64,000 bases of DNA from Paenibacillus rhizophilus (GTDB lineage Bacteria > Bacillota > Bacilli > Paenibacillales > Paenibacillaceae): NCBI RefSeq assembly GCF_003854965.1, contig NZ_RQPI01000009.1, positions 124,001 to 188,000 on the forward strand, in the 5' to 3' direction. This document shows, piece after piece, positions 38,287-47,747 of the stretch (the first letter of the stretch is position 1; the number at the start of each line of letters is the position of its first letter). Under the pieces are notes generated by a model. It made no database searches and was not told the DNA's origin. It saw nothing but the letters and a program-made list of their open reading frames with translations. The position numbers and the translations under genes were made by a program.

Positions 38287-41049
38287 ATGAAGAAAATTTT
38301 GTCCGTAGCACTGTCTACAGCAATGGCATTCTCGATGTTTGCCTCTGTAGCATTTGGTGAAACTGCAACAACCCCGCAAGCTAAATTCGACGCTCTGGCA
38401 GCGAAAGGTATCCTGAACGGATATCCGGACGGCCAAGCACATCTGGAAAAAGATCTGACTCGCGCTGAGTTCGCGAAGATCGTAACCAAACTGTTCAACC
38501 TGACTGAAGTAACCAACAAACTGTCTTACAAAGACAAAGGTTACAACGCGAAGAACTGGGCAGTTCCTTACATCGAAGCTGTTACTGCAGCTAACCTGAT
38601 GCAAGGTAAAGATACTGTAAAAGGTATCTTCGACTATAACGGTAAAGTAACAGTTGAAGAAGTGGCAACAGTACTGTTCCGCGCTCTGAAACTGGAAGCT
38701 CCTACTACTACCGACAACAACGCATCGACATGGGCTAAAGGTTATGCTCAAGCTGTAATCAACAAAGGCCTGGTAGCAGCTAGCACGAACTTCAAAGGCA
38801 ACGCTACTCGTTCCCTGGTAGTTGAAACTGCTTATGCTGTAAGCACCCTGTCCACTGTTCCAGTGGTTGCATCTGCTGAAGCGCTGAGCCCGACTAGCGT
38901 GCTCGTAACTTTCTCCGACAAAGCAACGACTACAGTTACTTTGACCGAAGCTCTGGTTGCAGGCGTTGAAAAAACAATCAACTTTACTTACAACGGTCAT
39001 GACTACACAGCGAAAGTAACGCTGGCTGCTCCGAAAGTAGTTTCCGTAACTGCTCCGAACGGCAAGCAAGTCGTTGTGAAATTCAACCGTCCGGTTGACG
39101 CTAGCACTATTACCGAAACGGTATATGGCAACACTACTCTGGTTGACGGCGTAGTTAGCCTGACCAAACTTGGCGACGCACCTGCAGTAACTCCTAACAT
39201 CGCTAACGTTGTTATTGGAGCCGATGGTACGGACGCAACTATTACTCTTGCTGGTTCTGAATATCTTGACGGTCAATATGCCTTCACGCTGACTGACGCT
39301 GTTAAGACGACAGCTGGAGAGAAAATCCCGGCTTATACACAACTGCTGAATGTTGACGACACTGTAGCTCCGGCTATTGTTTCGGTATCCGCAGTAGCTA
39401 AAGCTACAACAAACAAAGTAACGGTTAAACTGAGCGAACCAGTACAAGTTCTGGGTACTATCGCTTATGTTAACGGAGCTGCTGTGAATAGCATTGCTAA
39501 CGGCGATTCCCTGGATGAACTGGTACTGACTACCGGTACGCTGGAAGCCGGCAAAACTTATGACGTATCCCTGCTTAACGTTAAAGACTTTGCAGGCAAC
39601 TACATTTCCCCTAACCCAACTAAGACTACTGTAACGGTTGTTTCCGATACTGTTGCTCCTACGGTAGCAAGTGTAACGGTAACAGGCGAAAACACAGTTA
39701 AAGTTGTATTCAACAAGAGCATTGATCAGCTTTCCCTGAACGGCAGCATCCGCTTGCTGGACGCTAATGGCGAAAGCAAAGGCGCATTCATCGTAACCAA
39801 AAAAGATTCCAAAACTTACACGTTGACTGCTCCGGCATTCTCGTTCCCAAGCAGCGGCACATTCACTGGTACGATCGTATTCGGAACGAGCATCCGTGAC
39901 TCCCTGGGCAATACACTGGCAAGCACGTATTCCCAAGCTGTTACCTTCACTAAAGATACAGCTGCTCCTACAGTAGTAAGTGCTACTTACGGAAGCGCTG
40001 GTCTGGTAGTTAAGTTCTCCGAAGACGTAACTGTTGCCGGAAATGCTATCACGCTGATCTCCGATGCAACTGGATTTGCAAATGGCTTCACTGTTTCCGA
40101 CAGCACTTACTCTGTTGATGGCGCTACAGTTACATTTAAGAATGTAACAGGTCTGGCTGCCGGATCTTACACGCTGCGTCTGCCAGCAGGTCTGGTTAAA
40201 GATAAAGCAGCTGCTAAGAATGCCAACGCTGCAGTTGTTCTGCCTGTAACTATTACGACAACGACTTCAACTGATACCGACAAACCAGGTGCTAACAACA
40301 TCAGTAATGCTGTAGTGGTAGGTACTGACCAAAGAGTAACGTTCGATGTATATGATACAACGGGCCTTAACCTTTCCACAGTACGTGATGTTAACAACTA
40401 CACTCTGGGTGGCAAAGCACTTCCAGCAGGTTCTTACATCACAACTAGCTACAATGGAACAGGCAACCCAACTAATGTAACAGCTTCGCTGTACATTCCT
40501 TCTGCTTCCATCTCCTCGGCCGATGATCAAGATCTGGTGATCAACGGTATCAAGGATACTGCAGGCAACACTATTGTTCCTGTAGTGAAAACAATCAAAA
40601 ACTTCGTTGATAGCGTGGCTCCGACTCTGTCTTCTGCCGCAGTATCTTCCGACATCTCCAGCAGATTGATCCTGACCTTCTCCGAGGATGTTAGCGGAGT
40701 GGACGCTGGCGATCTGAAGGTTGTTGTTAACGGAGTAGAAGTTTCTGCTGCTAACGTAGAGAAGCTGACAGGCGGAACTACTGGCTCCAGCAAGAAATGG
40801 GTTCTGAACGTACCGGTAGCTAAGGGTGACTACAGCGGAAACTCCGTCCTCTATGTTGAGAACGGTAAAGAAGCTGGTATTCAAGCAGACGAAATCATCG
40901 CTTACACTGGCGATGCTGCTGGCAACCTGAACCTGGCTGCAAGCTACGTTTACACCATCACTGTAACTGTCAAGGATGAAACTACAACTTCTATCGTTGA
41001 CGGAGCTGGCAACAACATCACTAAGGGAACTACGGTTTCCGGTAAATAA
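38287..41049 (+). CDS. major S-layer protein with N-terminal SLH domains
   Basis: 920 aa from ATG 38287. A signal peptide (MKKILSVALSTAMAFSMF, cleavage after about residue 24) is followed by three SLH repeats (about residues 28-200; motifs LTRAEFAK, VTVEEVATVL, ATRSLVVE). Five repeats of about 100 residues start near 357, 453, 555, 661 and 774, each opening with D-x-x-x-P (for example DTVAPTV) and an FSEDV-type strand, as in Big_5/SbsC-like S-layer arrays. Codon use is strongly biased, as for a very abundant protein. In-frame ATG 38215, with its own AAAGGGGGTG, would add 24 residues before the signal peptide. A strong terminator follows. Confidence 0.93.
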   Translation: MKKILSVALSTAMAFSMFASVAFGETATTPQAKFDALAAKGILNGYPDGQAHLEKDLTRAEFAKIVTKLFNLTEVTNKLSYKDKGYNAKNWAVPYIEAVTAANLMQGKDTVKGIFDYNGKVTVEEVATVLFRALKLEAPTTTDNNASTWAKGYAQAVINKGLVAASTNFKGNATRSLVVETAYAVSTLSTVPVVASAEALSPTSVLVTFSDKATTTVTLTEALVAGVEKTINFTYNGHDYTAKVTLAAPKVVSVTAPNGKQVVVKFNRPVDASTITETVYGNTTLVDGVVSLTKLGDAPAVTPNIANVVIGADGTDATITLAGSEYLDGQYAFTLTDAVKTTAGEKIPAYTQLLNVDDTVAPAIVSVSAVAKATTNKVTVKLSEPVQVLGTIAYVNGAAVNSIANGDSLDELVLTTGTLEAGKTYDVSLLNVKDFAGNYISPNPTKTTVTVVSDTVAPTVASVTVTGENTVKVVFNKSIDQLSLNGSIRLLDANGESKGAFIVTKKDSKTYTLTAPAFSFPSSGTFTGTIVFGTSIRDSLGNTLASTYSQAVTFTKDTAAPTVVSATYGSAGLVVKFSEDVTVAGNAITLISDATGFANGFTVSDSTYSVDGATVTFKNVTGLAAGSYTLRLPAGLVKDKAAAKNANAAVVLPVTITTTTSTDTDKPGANNISNAVVVGTDQRVTFDVYDTTGLNLSTVRDVNNYTLGGKALPAGSYITTSYNGTGNPTNVTASLYIPSASISSADDQDLVINGIKDTAGNTIVPVVKTIKNFVDSVAPTLSSAAVSSDISSRLILTFSEDVSGVDAGDLKVVVNGVEVSAANVEKLTGGTTGSSKKWVLNVPVAKGDYSGNSVLYVENGKEAGIQADEIIAYTGDAAGNLNLAASYVYTITVTVKDETTTSIVDGAGNNITKGTTVSGK

Positions 41050-41069
41050 TAAGCTTCCTAACCGAAGCA

Positions 41070-41101
41070 AGAATAGCCTCTTCGGAGGCTATTCTTTTTT
41101 T
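41070..41101 (+). terminator. terminator of the S-layer gene
   Basis: AGAATAGCCTC pairs perfectly with GAGGCTATTCT around TTCG, a very stable tetraloop, followed by TTTTTT. Confidence 0.92.
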
Positions 41102-41127
41102 ATACCTACATTAGAAGGAGGAACTCC

Positions 41128-41712
41128 ATGAAGCCGCTTTGGAAAATAACGTTTGCCGCTGTACTGCTGGCAGGCGGTATTTGGGCAGGTTCAATTGTCA
41201 GCAATACGGCGCAAGGAGCTGATGTCGGAAATCAGCCGGGAACTGCCGATGATCCTGTAGTTACCAAGAGTTACGTGGATCAGCAGATTCAAAAAGTGCT
41301 TCAGGGTGGCATAGTAACGTCTCCGGTTGCCACCAAATCCCCGTCGCCCAGTCCAACTGCAGCGGCCACTTCTACACCAGCCACTGCGAAACCAGCAGCA
41401 ACAGCCACTGCATCTCCGGCACCTAATACGGGAAGCGGCAATGATAGCATTATTGTGGATGTGAAGCCGGGACAAACCTTAATCGCCTCTGCAGGAGCCG
41501 AATTTATTGTTAGAGCTGGCAAGGCCGTGATCTATTCTCAGGATTCAAACGGTGTAGCCGATCTGACAGACGGCCTTGATTTAACGAATGGCCAGTCAGC
41601 GCCATCCAACCATTTATTATCCTTTCCAAGGGATGGACGCGGAATTGCCGTACAAGACGGTCAAACCCTTGGATTAGTTGTTATGGTAAGAGGCGGGCAT
41701 ACTTTAAAGTAA
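41128..41712 (+). CDS. small secreted protein with Pro/Thr linker
   Basis: 194 aa. A signal peptide or N-terminal anchor (about residues 5-30), a short helical part (KSYVDQQIQKVL), a Pro/Ser/Thr/Ala-rich linker (about 70-105) and a C-terminal globular domain (VKPGQTLIASAGAEFIVRAG and GLDLTNGQSAP, LLSFPRDGRG). I have the impression that this domain recurs in exported Paenibacillus proteins, but I do not know its function. It follows the S-layer gene and may be a surface or spore-coat protein. Confidence 0.75.
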   Translation: MKPLWKITFAAVLLAGGIWAGSIVSNTAQGADVGNQPGTADDPVVTKSYVDQQIQKVLQGGIVTSPVATKSPSPSPTAAATSTPATAKPAATATASPAPNTGSGNDSIIVDVKPGQTLIASAGAEFIVRAGKAVIYSQDSNGVADLTDGLDLTNGQSAPSNHLLSFPRDGRGIAVQDGQTLGLVVMVRGGHTLK

Positions 41713-41865
41713 CCAACTAGTTGACACAGGGATGCATTTATAAAAGCATTGGCAGATTTGATTTGTTTTATACTGCCAAAACCAACAAACATTACTGCGA
41801 CTGAAAGAAAGATGGCTGCACACAATAATCCTGTAACTTATACAACTATACAGGAGGTGCAGTTC

Positions 41866-42138
41866 ATGGCCCGCAATAATCGCACGGTTGTTCCTGAAAG
41901 CCGGGAAATGCTGAAGCAGATGAAGTTCGAAATTGCAGCCGAATTTGGTCTTTATGGTCCCGTTCCTGGAGCAGGAGCGGATACGGAGTTTGCTTCCGAA
42001 TTGGGATCGCTGGGAGGAGTTTCAGCAACATCCCGGACCCCCTATCTCGGACATATAACATCCCGGGATAATGGTTCTGTTGGCGGTGAAATTACGAAGC
42101 GGCTCGTCAAGCAGGCCGAGCAAGCCCTTTTCTTATAG
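41866..42138 (+). CDS. alpha/beta-type small acid-soluble spore protein
   Basis: 90 aa. SASPs coat and protect spore DNA. The family motifs are [13 protein letters not shown] (contains the GPR protease site EIA|xEFG) and [20 protein letters not shown]. The ATG at 41866 has AGGAGGTG upstream, and the longer open frame to 41749 lacks one. The sigma-G promoter was not clear. Confidence 0.92.
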   Translation: MARNNRTVVPESREMLKQMKFEIAAEFGLYGPVPGAGADTEFASELGSLGGVSATSRTPYLGHITSRDNGSVGGEITKRLVKQAEQALFL

Positions 42139-42180
42139 AATAGAAGGGTGACAATCAGGCATGTAACAGAGGGGCTTTGA

Positions 42181-42209
42181 TTGACACTGCCACGCAAATA
42201 AGTTAATAT
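42181..42209 (+). promoter_or_regulatory. promoter of metK
   Basis: TTGACA (42181-42186), 17 bp, TAATAT (42204-42209): a near-consensus sigma-A promoter. Confidence 0.75.
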
Positions 42210-42222
42210 GACTTTTGAGGAA

Positions 42223-42259
42223 AACCGACCTTTTCCATGTGGAAAAGGTTGATTTTTTT
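42223..42259 (+). terminator. hairpin with T-run in the metK leader
   Basis: ACCTTTTCC (42228-42236) pairs with GGAAAAGGT (42241-42249) around ATGT, followed by TGATTTTTTT. It lies only about 10-20 nt into the transcript from the metK promoter and 100 bp before the gene. It could be an attenuator of metK or the terminator for the SASP gene. Confidence 0.6.
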
Positions 42260-42360
42260 GCCGGGTTAAGTAGTGAACTTATATGAATTTATATGCAAAA
42301 TGAGATCGAATATGGGGACTGGTTGAGCAGTTTCTACCTATTATATAGGAGGTTGGATTC

Positions 42361-43563
42361 ATGCCTATTAAAGGACGTCATTTGTTTACTTCCGAGTCTG
42401 TTACAGAGGGACATCCGGATAAAATTTGCGACCAAATTTCTGATGCGGTTCTGGATGCGTTCCTCACCAACGATCCCTACGCGCGCGTAGCTTGTGAGGT
42501 ATCGGTAGCGACTGGTCTAGTTCTCGTTATTGGAGAAATCAGCACGAAGTCGGAGTATGTGGATATCCCGGCCATTGTACGGAATACAGTTAAGGATATC
42601 GGATATGTGCGCGCCAAATACGGCTTTGATTACAATACCTGTGCCGTGCTGACTTCGCTTAACGAGCAGTCCGCGGACATTGCCCAAGGGGTTAACGCGG
42701 CGCTGGAGCATCGCGACCCTGCTCAGGTTGCTGAAGAAACGGCCAATATTGGCGCAGGGGACCAGGGATTAATGTTCGGCTTCGCGACCAATGAAACGCC
42801 CGAACTGATGCCGCTTCCGATTGCTTTGTCCCACCGAATCGCCCGCCGTTTGTCCGAAGTTCGCAAAAATGGCACTTTGGATTATTTGAGACCGGATGGT
42901 AAAACACAGGTTACGATTGAGTATCAGGATGACAAGCCTGTACGTGTTGATACGATCGTCGTATCCACACAGCATGCGGAGGAAATTTCACTGGAACAAA
43001 TCCAGAAGGATATCAAGGAGCATGTCATTTTGCCGGTGGTGCCCGATGGCTTGCTGGATAAAGAGACCAAGTATTTCATCAATCCGACCGGACGCTTTGT
43101 TATTGGCGGACCGCAGGGAGATGCCGGGCTGACCGGACGGAAAATCATCGTCGATACGTATGGTGGTTATGCCCGTCACGGCGGGGGCGCTTTTTCCGGA
43201 AAAGATCCGACAAAGGTCGACCGTTCCGCTGCCTATGCTGCGCGTTATGTAGCGAAAAATCTGGTAGCCGCTGGTCTTGCCGACAAATGCGAAATTCAGC
43301 TGGCTTATGCAATTGGCGTAGCGAACCCGGTTTCCATTAACGTCGATACATACGGCACAGGTAAGATTGGTGAAGAACAGCTTGTCGAGCTGGTGCGCGG
43401 CAACTTCGACCTTCGCCCTGCCGGAATTATTTCCATGCTGGATCTGCGCAGACCGATCTACAAACAGACCGCTGCTTACGGACATTTCGGACGCACCGAT
43501 CTGGATCTTCCTTGGGAACGTGTGGACAAAGCGGCGCTGCTCAGGGAGCAGGCTGGTCTGTAA
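42361..43563 (+). CDS. metK: S-adenosylmethionine synthetase
   Basis: 400 aa. It makes SAM from Met and ATP. Motifs are [24 protein letters not shown] (start only: [13 protein letters not shown]), [34 protein letters not shown] ([12 protein letters not shown]) and the [20 protein letters not shown] block. An AGGAGG box precedes the ATG. The usual SAM (S-box) riboswitch of Firmicute metK genes is not visible in the 222 bp upstream. Confidence 0.98.
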   Translation: MPIKGRHLFTSESVTEGHPDKICDQISDAVLDAFLTNDPYARVACEVSVATGLVLVIGEISTKSEYVDIPAIVRNTVKDIGYVRAKYGFDYNTCAVLTSLNEQSADIAQGVNAALEHRDPAQVAEETANIGAGDQGLMFGFATNETPELMPLPIALSHRIARRLSEVRKNGTLDYLRPDGKTQVTIEYQDDKPVRVDTIVVSTQHAEEISLEQIQKDIKEHVILPVVPDGLLDKETKYFINPTGRFVIGGPQGDAGLTGRKIIVDTYGGYARHGGGAFSGKDPTKVDRSAAYAARYVAKNLVAAGLADKCEIQLAYAIGVANPVSINVDTYGTGKIGEEQLVELVRGNFDLRPAGIISMLDLRRPIYKQTAAYGHFGRTDLDLPWERVDKAALLREQAGL

Positions 43564-43609
43564 TTTTAACAAGCGAGATGGATTTCATCTTACGGGAAAT
43601 TTAAGAATA

Positions 43610-43666
43610 GGGCCTTTTGTGTGGAGAAGTTCTTAATGAACGGATTCCATACGGAAGGCCTTTTTG
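43610..43666 (+). terminator. terminator after metK
   Basis: A long stem with G-U pairs: GGCCTTTTGTGTGGA against TTCCATACGGAAGGCC, followed by TTTTTG. Confidence 0.7.
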
Positions 43667-43793
43667 CTTGCCCGAAGTCTATGAAAGAACATTTTTTATG
43701 TCAATTTCGTAACTTTTTCGGTAAAACTTAGTCTATTAATTATGTAGGCGGAAAGCGGTGGGGGAATAAATGTGGATGGGAGAGTTACTGTGA

Positions 43794-46526
43794 ATGAATA
43801 GTAGTTGTTCGTCGAACCAGACTAGAAAAGATAAACCAGGGAGCAATAAGAAATCCGTCGCCCCTAAATGGGTGGCTGCTTCACTCGCGGGTGTGCTGTG
43901 GATCATGCCTGTAATTGGCGGCGAGCTGCCGTTGTTTCAACAGGGATCTTCTTCAATAGTGGAGGCCGCTTCCACGTTCACGGCAACCAAAGTGAGTGAA
44001 GAAATCATTACTTCGGGCGCCACGAAGCTGAAATATAAATATACCGTAACGCGCTCCGGGAGCAAAGCAACTGGCCTGGCGGATATCGTCCGCGTTGATC
44101 TGAACAATCCTTACGTTTCCATTGACGTCATGACAGGCAAGAATGGAAAGTTAACCACGCGCCAGAGCACCGGCGGGATGGCCAAAGAGACGGGCGCGGT
44201 AGCGGCGGTGAACGGGGACTATTTCAATACCGGCGGCGAAGGTGCGCCGATTGGTGGCGAAGTATCCGGGGGGACACTGGTATCGACTCCATCACAGCTG
44301 AATGGACTTTATGCTTTTGCCCTAACGACTGACAGAAAGCCGATAATTGACCAATTCTCGTTCGAGGGAACGGTCACAGCGGCGGACGGCTCGCAGCTTG
44401 CTTTAGCGGGAATCAACAAAGGGGCATACAATCCGGAAGGCGGAGCGTCCACTTACAGTCATGTCAATGCAGCGTATATTTATACGGATGCTTGGACAGC
44501 GCTGGATCGCCCGAAAAACAGCTCGACTTCCCCAACCGAAGTGCTTGTCGAAAATGGAATCATTACTCAAATTTCGGCTAGAAATACCGCGCTGCCGATC
44601 ACTGTGCCGGCGGGGGCCTTTATTTTGCGAACGCATGGAACGGCTGCACAGTTCGTCGCCGATCATTTGCAGGTCGGACAGCCTTTGGCAATGGCCTGCT
44701 CGCTGCGCTCGGCAACAACGGGCGAGACCGTCGATCCGGCGAGTCTGCAGATGATGATCGGAGGGCATACGATTCTGGTCGATAAAGGCAAAGCGGCAGC
44801 ATTCTCCCGTTCCGTCAGCAGTATCGGCGGCTACCGTGCACGAACGGCGCTTGGGTATTCCGAGGACGGGCGCTACGCTTACATTGTCGCGGTGGAGAAG
44901 AATGACAGCAGCTCGGGGATGTCCCTGTCCGAATTGCAGTCCTTTATGACGAGCGTCGGCGTATATAAAGGACTTAACCTGGATGGCGGCGGTTCAACGA
45001 CAATGGTCGACCGGCCGCTTGCCGAAACCGAGACAAGCCTCACGTTCGATACGGAATACGGCACAGAGCAGCGCAGCATTGTGAATGGGCTTGGCGTATA
45101 TACAACCGCGCCGCAGGGTGAAGTTAAAGGAATCAAAATCAGCGGCAGCAGCATTCTGCTGATTGGCCAGAAAGCAGCCTATTCGTTGAAAGGCTACGAT
45201 ACGTATTACAATCCGATTGACGTCGCCTCCGGCAATCCATCCTGGAAATCAAGCAGCGGCAGTGTGAGCGTCAGCGGAGGCGAGGCTACGGCGGTGAAGC
45301 CGGGCACGGCTGCTCTGACCGCGACCAGCGGGTCGGTAAGCGCCTCTACGACGGTTACCGTGCTTGGCGGCGACGATTTGACCCGTTTGACGGCGGGAAC
45401 GGAAACCGGTCCGCTGAAGGCGGGGACGGAGATTGCAGTGCCGATTACCGCGGCCGCGAAAAACGGATCTTCCATCAGCGTGCCGGATTCCGCGGTAAAA
45501 TGGGAGTTTGTCGGCTTCAAGGGCAGCGTGCAGGGCGGCAAGCTGACCGTGAATTCGGTGAATCCGGGTGTGACGACCGGGTACGCCATTGCGCGTTACG
45601 ACGGGTTCAGCACGGCGGTTGTTCTGACGACAGCTGCGGCAGTCCCATGGGAGGATTTTGAAAATGTGGCCTATCCGGTCGCTTTTACAACGAATGCCTC
45701 GGGCGTTCAGGGCACAGCTGCCATCACCACCAGCAGTGGCGATCACGCCGGGTCGAAGGTGCTGTCTCTTAGCTATGACATGACGGCGGGTACGGGTAAA
45801 ATGTACGCTTACGCCCAGTTCAACGGCGCATCAGGCAAATCGGTTCCGGCGGCGGCAACCTCGATGTCGCTTGATGTGATGGGAGATCAGAGTCTGAATT
45901 GGCTTCGCGCCGAATTTACGGACGCCGGCGGAGCGACGGTCTACGTAGATCTTGCCAAAACGATCGACTGGACCGGATGGAAGACATTGGACATCGACCT
46001 ATCAGGTTCAGGAATGAAGTTTCCGGTAACGCTAAAACGGATGTATGTCGTCAACGTCGAGGAAGGGCAGGATGAACGGGCCAAGACCGGCACTGTGGCA
46101 TTTGACAACATTTCCTTCACGATGCCTTCGCTGTCCAGTGAGGCGGGATTGCCTACGGGAACGGCGGCCATGACGATCGGACAGAAGACGTTAACGGTAA
46201 ACGGAACGAAGAAAGCCATTGATTCGGCGCCGCTGGTTCAGAACGGAACAACCTATGTGCCGATACGTTATGTGTTGGACGCTTTTGGCGGCAGCGCGTC
46301 CTGGGATCCGGCAACCCGGAAGATTATGGTGCTCCGTGGCTCCAAAGCGCTTGACCTTACTGTGAACAAGAAGGAATTTGTCCTAAATGGAAAGCGGCAA
46401 AGCGCAGAAGTAGCGCCTTTACTCCTACAAGGGAGGACTTTAGTCCCGCTTCGTTTAGTTTCCGAGCAGCTTGGACTCACCGTAAAATGGGAACAGGAAA
46501 CGAAGACCGTAACGATCGAATCATGA
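43794..46526 (+). CDS. secreted phosphodiester glycosidase with stalk domain
   Basis: 910 aa. A long signal peptide (hydrophobic core about residues 28-46) is followed by a phosphodiester glycosidase (NAGPA-type, PF09992) domain (about 90-440) with AAVNGDYFNTGG, RARTALGYSEDG and NLDGGGSTTMV. Then come a Big_2-like Ig domain (about 445-525), a carbohydrate-binding-like beta domain, and a C-terminal copper-amine-oxidase-N/stalk domain (about 790-910; NGTTYVPIRYVLDAFG, QGRTLVPLRLVSEQLG). It probably removes phosphodiester-linked sugars on extracellular or wall glycans. A GTG at 43791 is an alternative start. Confidence 0.88.
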   Translation: MNSSCSSNQTRKDKPGSNKKSVAPKWVAASLAGVLWIMPVIGGELPLFQQGSSSIVEAASTFTATKVSEEIITSGATKLKYKYTVTRSGSKATGLADIVRVDLNNPYVSIDVMTGKNGKLTTRQSTGGMAKETGAVAAVNGDYFNTGGEGAPIGGEVSGGTLVSTPSQLNGLYAFALTTDRKPIIDQFSFEGTVTAADGSQLALAGINKGAYNPEGGASTYSHVNAAYIYTDAWTALDRPKNSSTSPTEVLVENGIITQISARNTALPITVPAGAFILRTHGTAAQFVADHLQVGQPLAMACSLRSATTGETVDPASLQMMIGGHTILVDKGKAAAFSRSVSSIGGYRARTALGYSEDGRYAYIVAVEKNDSSSGMSLSELQSFMTSVGVYKGLNLDGGGSTTMVDRPLAETETSLTFDTEYGTEQRSIVNGLGVYTTAPQGEVKGIKISGSSILLIGQKAAYSLKGYDTYYNPIDVASGNPSWKSSSGSVSVSGGEATAVKPGTAALTATSGSVSASTTVTVLGGDDLTRLTAGTETGPLKAGTEIAVPITAAAKNGSSISVPDSAVKWEFVGFKGSVQGGKLTVNSVNPGVTTGYAIARYDGFSTAVVLTTAAAVPWEDFENVAYPVAFTTNASGVQGTAAITTSSGDHAGSKVLSLSYDMTAGTGKMYAYAQFNGASGKSVPAAATSMSLDVMGDQSLNWLRAEFTDAGGATVYVDLAKTIDWTGWKTLDIDLSGSGMKFPVTLKRMYVVNVEEGQDERAKTGTVAFDNISFTMPSLSSEAGLPTGTAAMTIGQKTLTVNGTKKAIDSAPLVQNGTTYVPIRYVLDAFGGSASWDPATRKIMVLRGSKALDLTVNKKEFVLNGKRQSAEVAPLLLQGRTLVPLRLVSEQLGLTVKWEQETKTVTIES

Positions 46527-46567
46527 TATGTTAATATAAAGGCGTGCCTTTATATGATTCGACAGAA

Positions 46568-47743
46568 ATGGGGCCATTGTCCGTGGAATTCCAAACCGAT
46601 GCCATTGACCGCGTAATCAAGAATACGATTGACGTAATGGAAGACAGCAAGTATCAGATTTTTGAGATTTTGCAAGCTGCCCGCGAGGAGCTTGCAAATC
46701 TCAACAATGAACTGCACCAGGTTCGGCAGGAGACGGATGAAACGTTGCAAAAGGTGGATAAGCTGGAGGTGGATTACCGCCGGTCACGTATCCGGTTAAC
46801 GGAGGTCAGCCGTGATTTTGTTCGTTATACAGAACAAGATATCCGAATTGCCTACGAGAAGGCGACGGAGCTCCAGCTTGAGCTTATGATGAGCAGGGAA
46901 AGAGAAGCTTATCTGAGAAACAGACGCGATGAGCTGCATAAGCGGGTTCGAAGCGTCGAGAACTCGGTGGAGCGGGCGGAATCGATCGGCTCGCAAATGA
47001 GTGTGGTCTTAAAGTATCTGACCGGCGAACTGGGACATGTAACGCGAATTGTCGAATCGGCAAAAAACCGTCAGATCATCGGTCTCAAAATTATTTTGGC
47101 CCAAGAAGAGGAACGCAAGCGGATTGCCCGCGAAATCCATGATGGCCCCGCTCAAATGTTGGCCAACCTGGTGCTAAGGACGGAAATTGTGGAAAGAATG
47201 TTCGTGAAGCAGGAATTTCGACTGGTACAGGACGAAATAGTAGATTTAAAAGGACAGGTGCGTTCAAGCCTGGAGGAAATGCGTAAAGTCATTTTTAATT
47301 TGCGGCCGATGGCATTGGATGACTTGGGACTTATTCCCACGCTGCGCAAGTATGTTCATGACTACGAGGAGAAGACTAAAATTCGGACCTCTTTTGAAAC
47401 AAGAGGCAAGGAACACCGCCTTTCGTCAGCTATGGAAGCAGCCGTTTACCGGCTTATTCAAGAGGCGTTGTCCAATGTGGCAAAGCATGCTTGTGCCAGC
47501 TACGTATTGGTGGAAATTACATATCAGGCACAGTTGATTAAAATTGTTGTTAAGGATAATGGAATAGGCTTCAACGTACAGAGAATGAAAAAAGAGCAGA
47601 TCGACAGGGAGAGCTTTGGACTGGTTGGGATGCGTGAACGCGTGGAACTGCTGGAAGGAAGAATGGAAATTGAATCTGCCGAGAACCAAGGAACCGCAAT
47701 CATTATCCATATTCCAACGAACGTGGACAAGGGAAAGGAGTAA
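46568..47743 (+). CDS. degS: sensor histidine kinase DegS
   Basis: About 391 aa, cytoplasmic, no membrane helix. A long N-terminal coiled-coil (about 40-175) is followed by the HisKA_3 phospho-acceptor helix AREIHDGPAQMLANLVLRTE and the HATPase domain with VKDNGIGF and SFGLVGMRERV. DegS phosphorylates DegU. The start is uncertain: the frame is open to a GTG at 46544, and no candidate has a strong ribosome site. It ends 4 bp before degU. Confidence 0.93.
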   Translation: MGPLSVEFQTDAIDRVIKNTIDVMEDSKYQIFEILQAAREELANLNNELHQVRQETDETLQKVDKLEVDYRRSRIRLTEVSRDFVRYTEQDIRIAYEKATELQLELMMSREREAYLRNRRDELHKRVRSVENSVERAESIGSQMSVVLKYLTGELGHVTRIVESAKNRQIIGLKIILAQEEERKRIAREIHDGPAQMLANLVLRTEIVERMFVKQEFRLVQDEIVDLKGQVRSSLEEMRKVIFNLRPMALDDLGLIPTLRKYVHDYEEKTKIRTSFETRGKEHRLSSAMEAAVYRLIQEALSNVAKHACASYVLVEITYQAQLIKIVVKDNGIGFNVQRMKKEQIDRESFGLVGMRERVELLEGRMEIESAENQGTAIIIHIPTNVDKGKE

Positions 47744-47747
47744 TGTA

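Noticed and set aside
38212..39936. 574-aa open frame antisense to the S-layer gene
   Set aside because: It results from the strong codon bias of the S-layer gene; the translation is low-complexity (Ser/Arg/Cys rich) and has no family features.
42139..42360. SAM (S-box) riboswitch before metK
   Set aside because: The conserved S-box elements (for example CTTATCnAGAG and GGAGGGA) are absent from the 222-bp gap.
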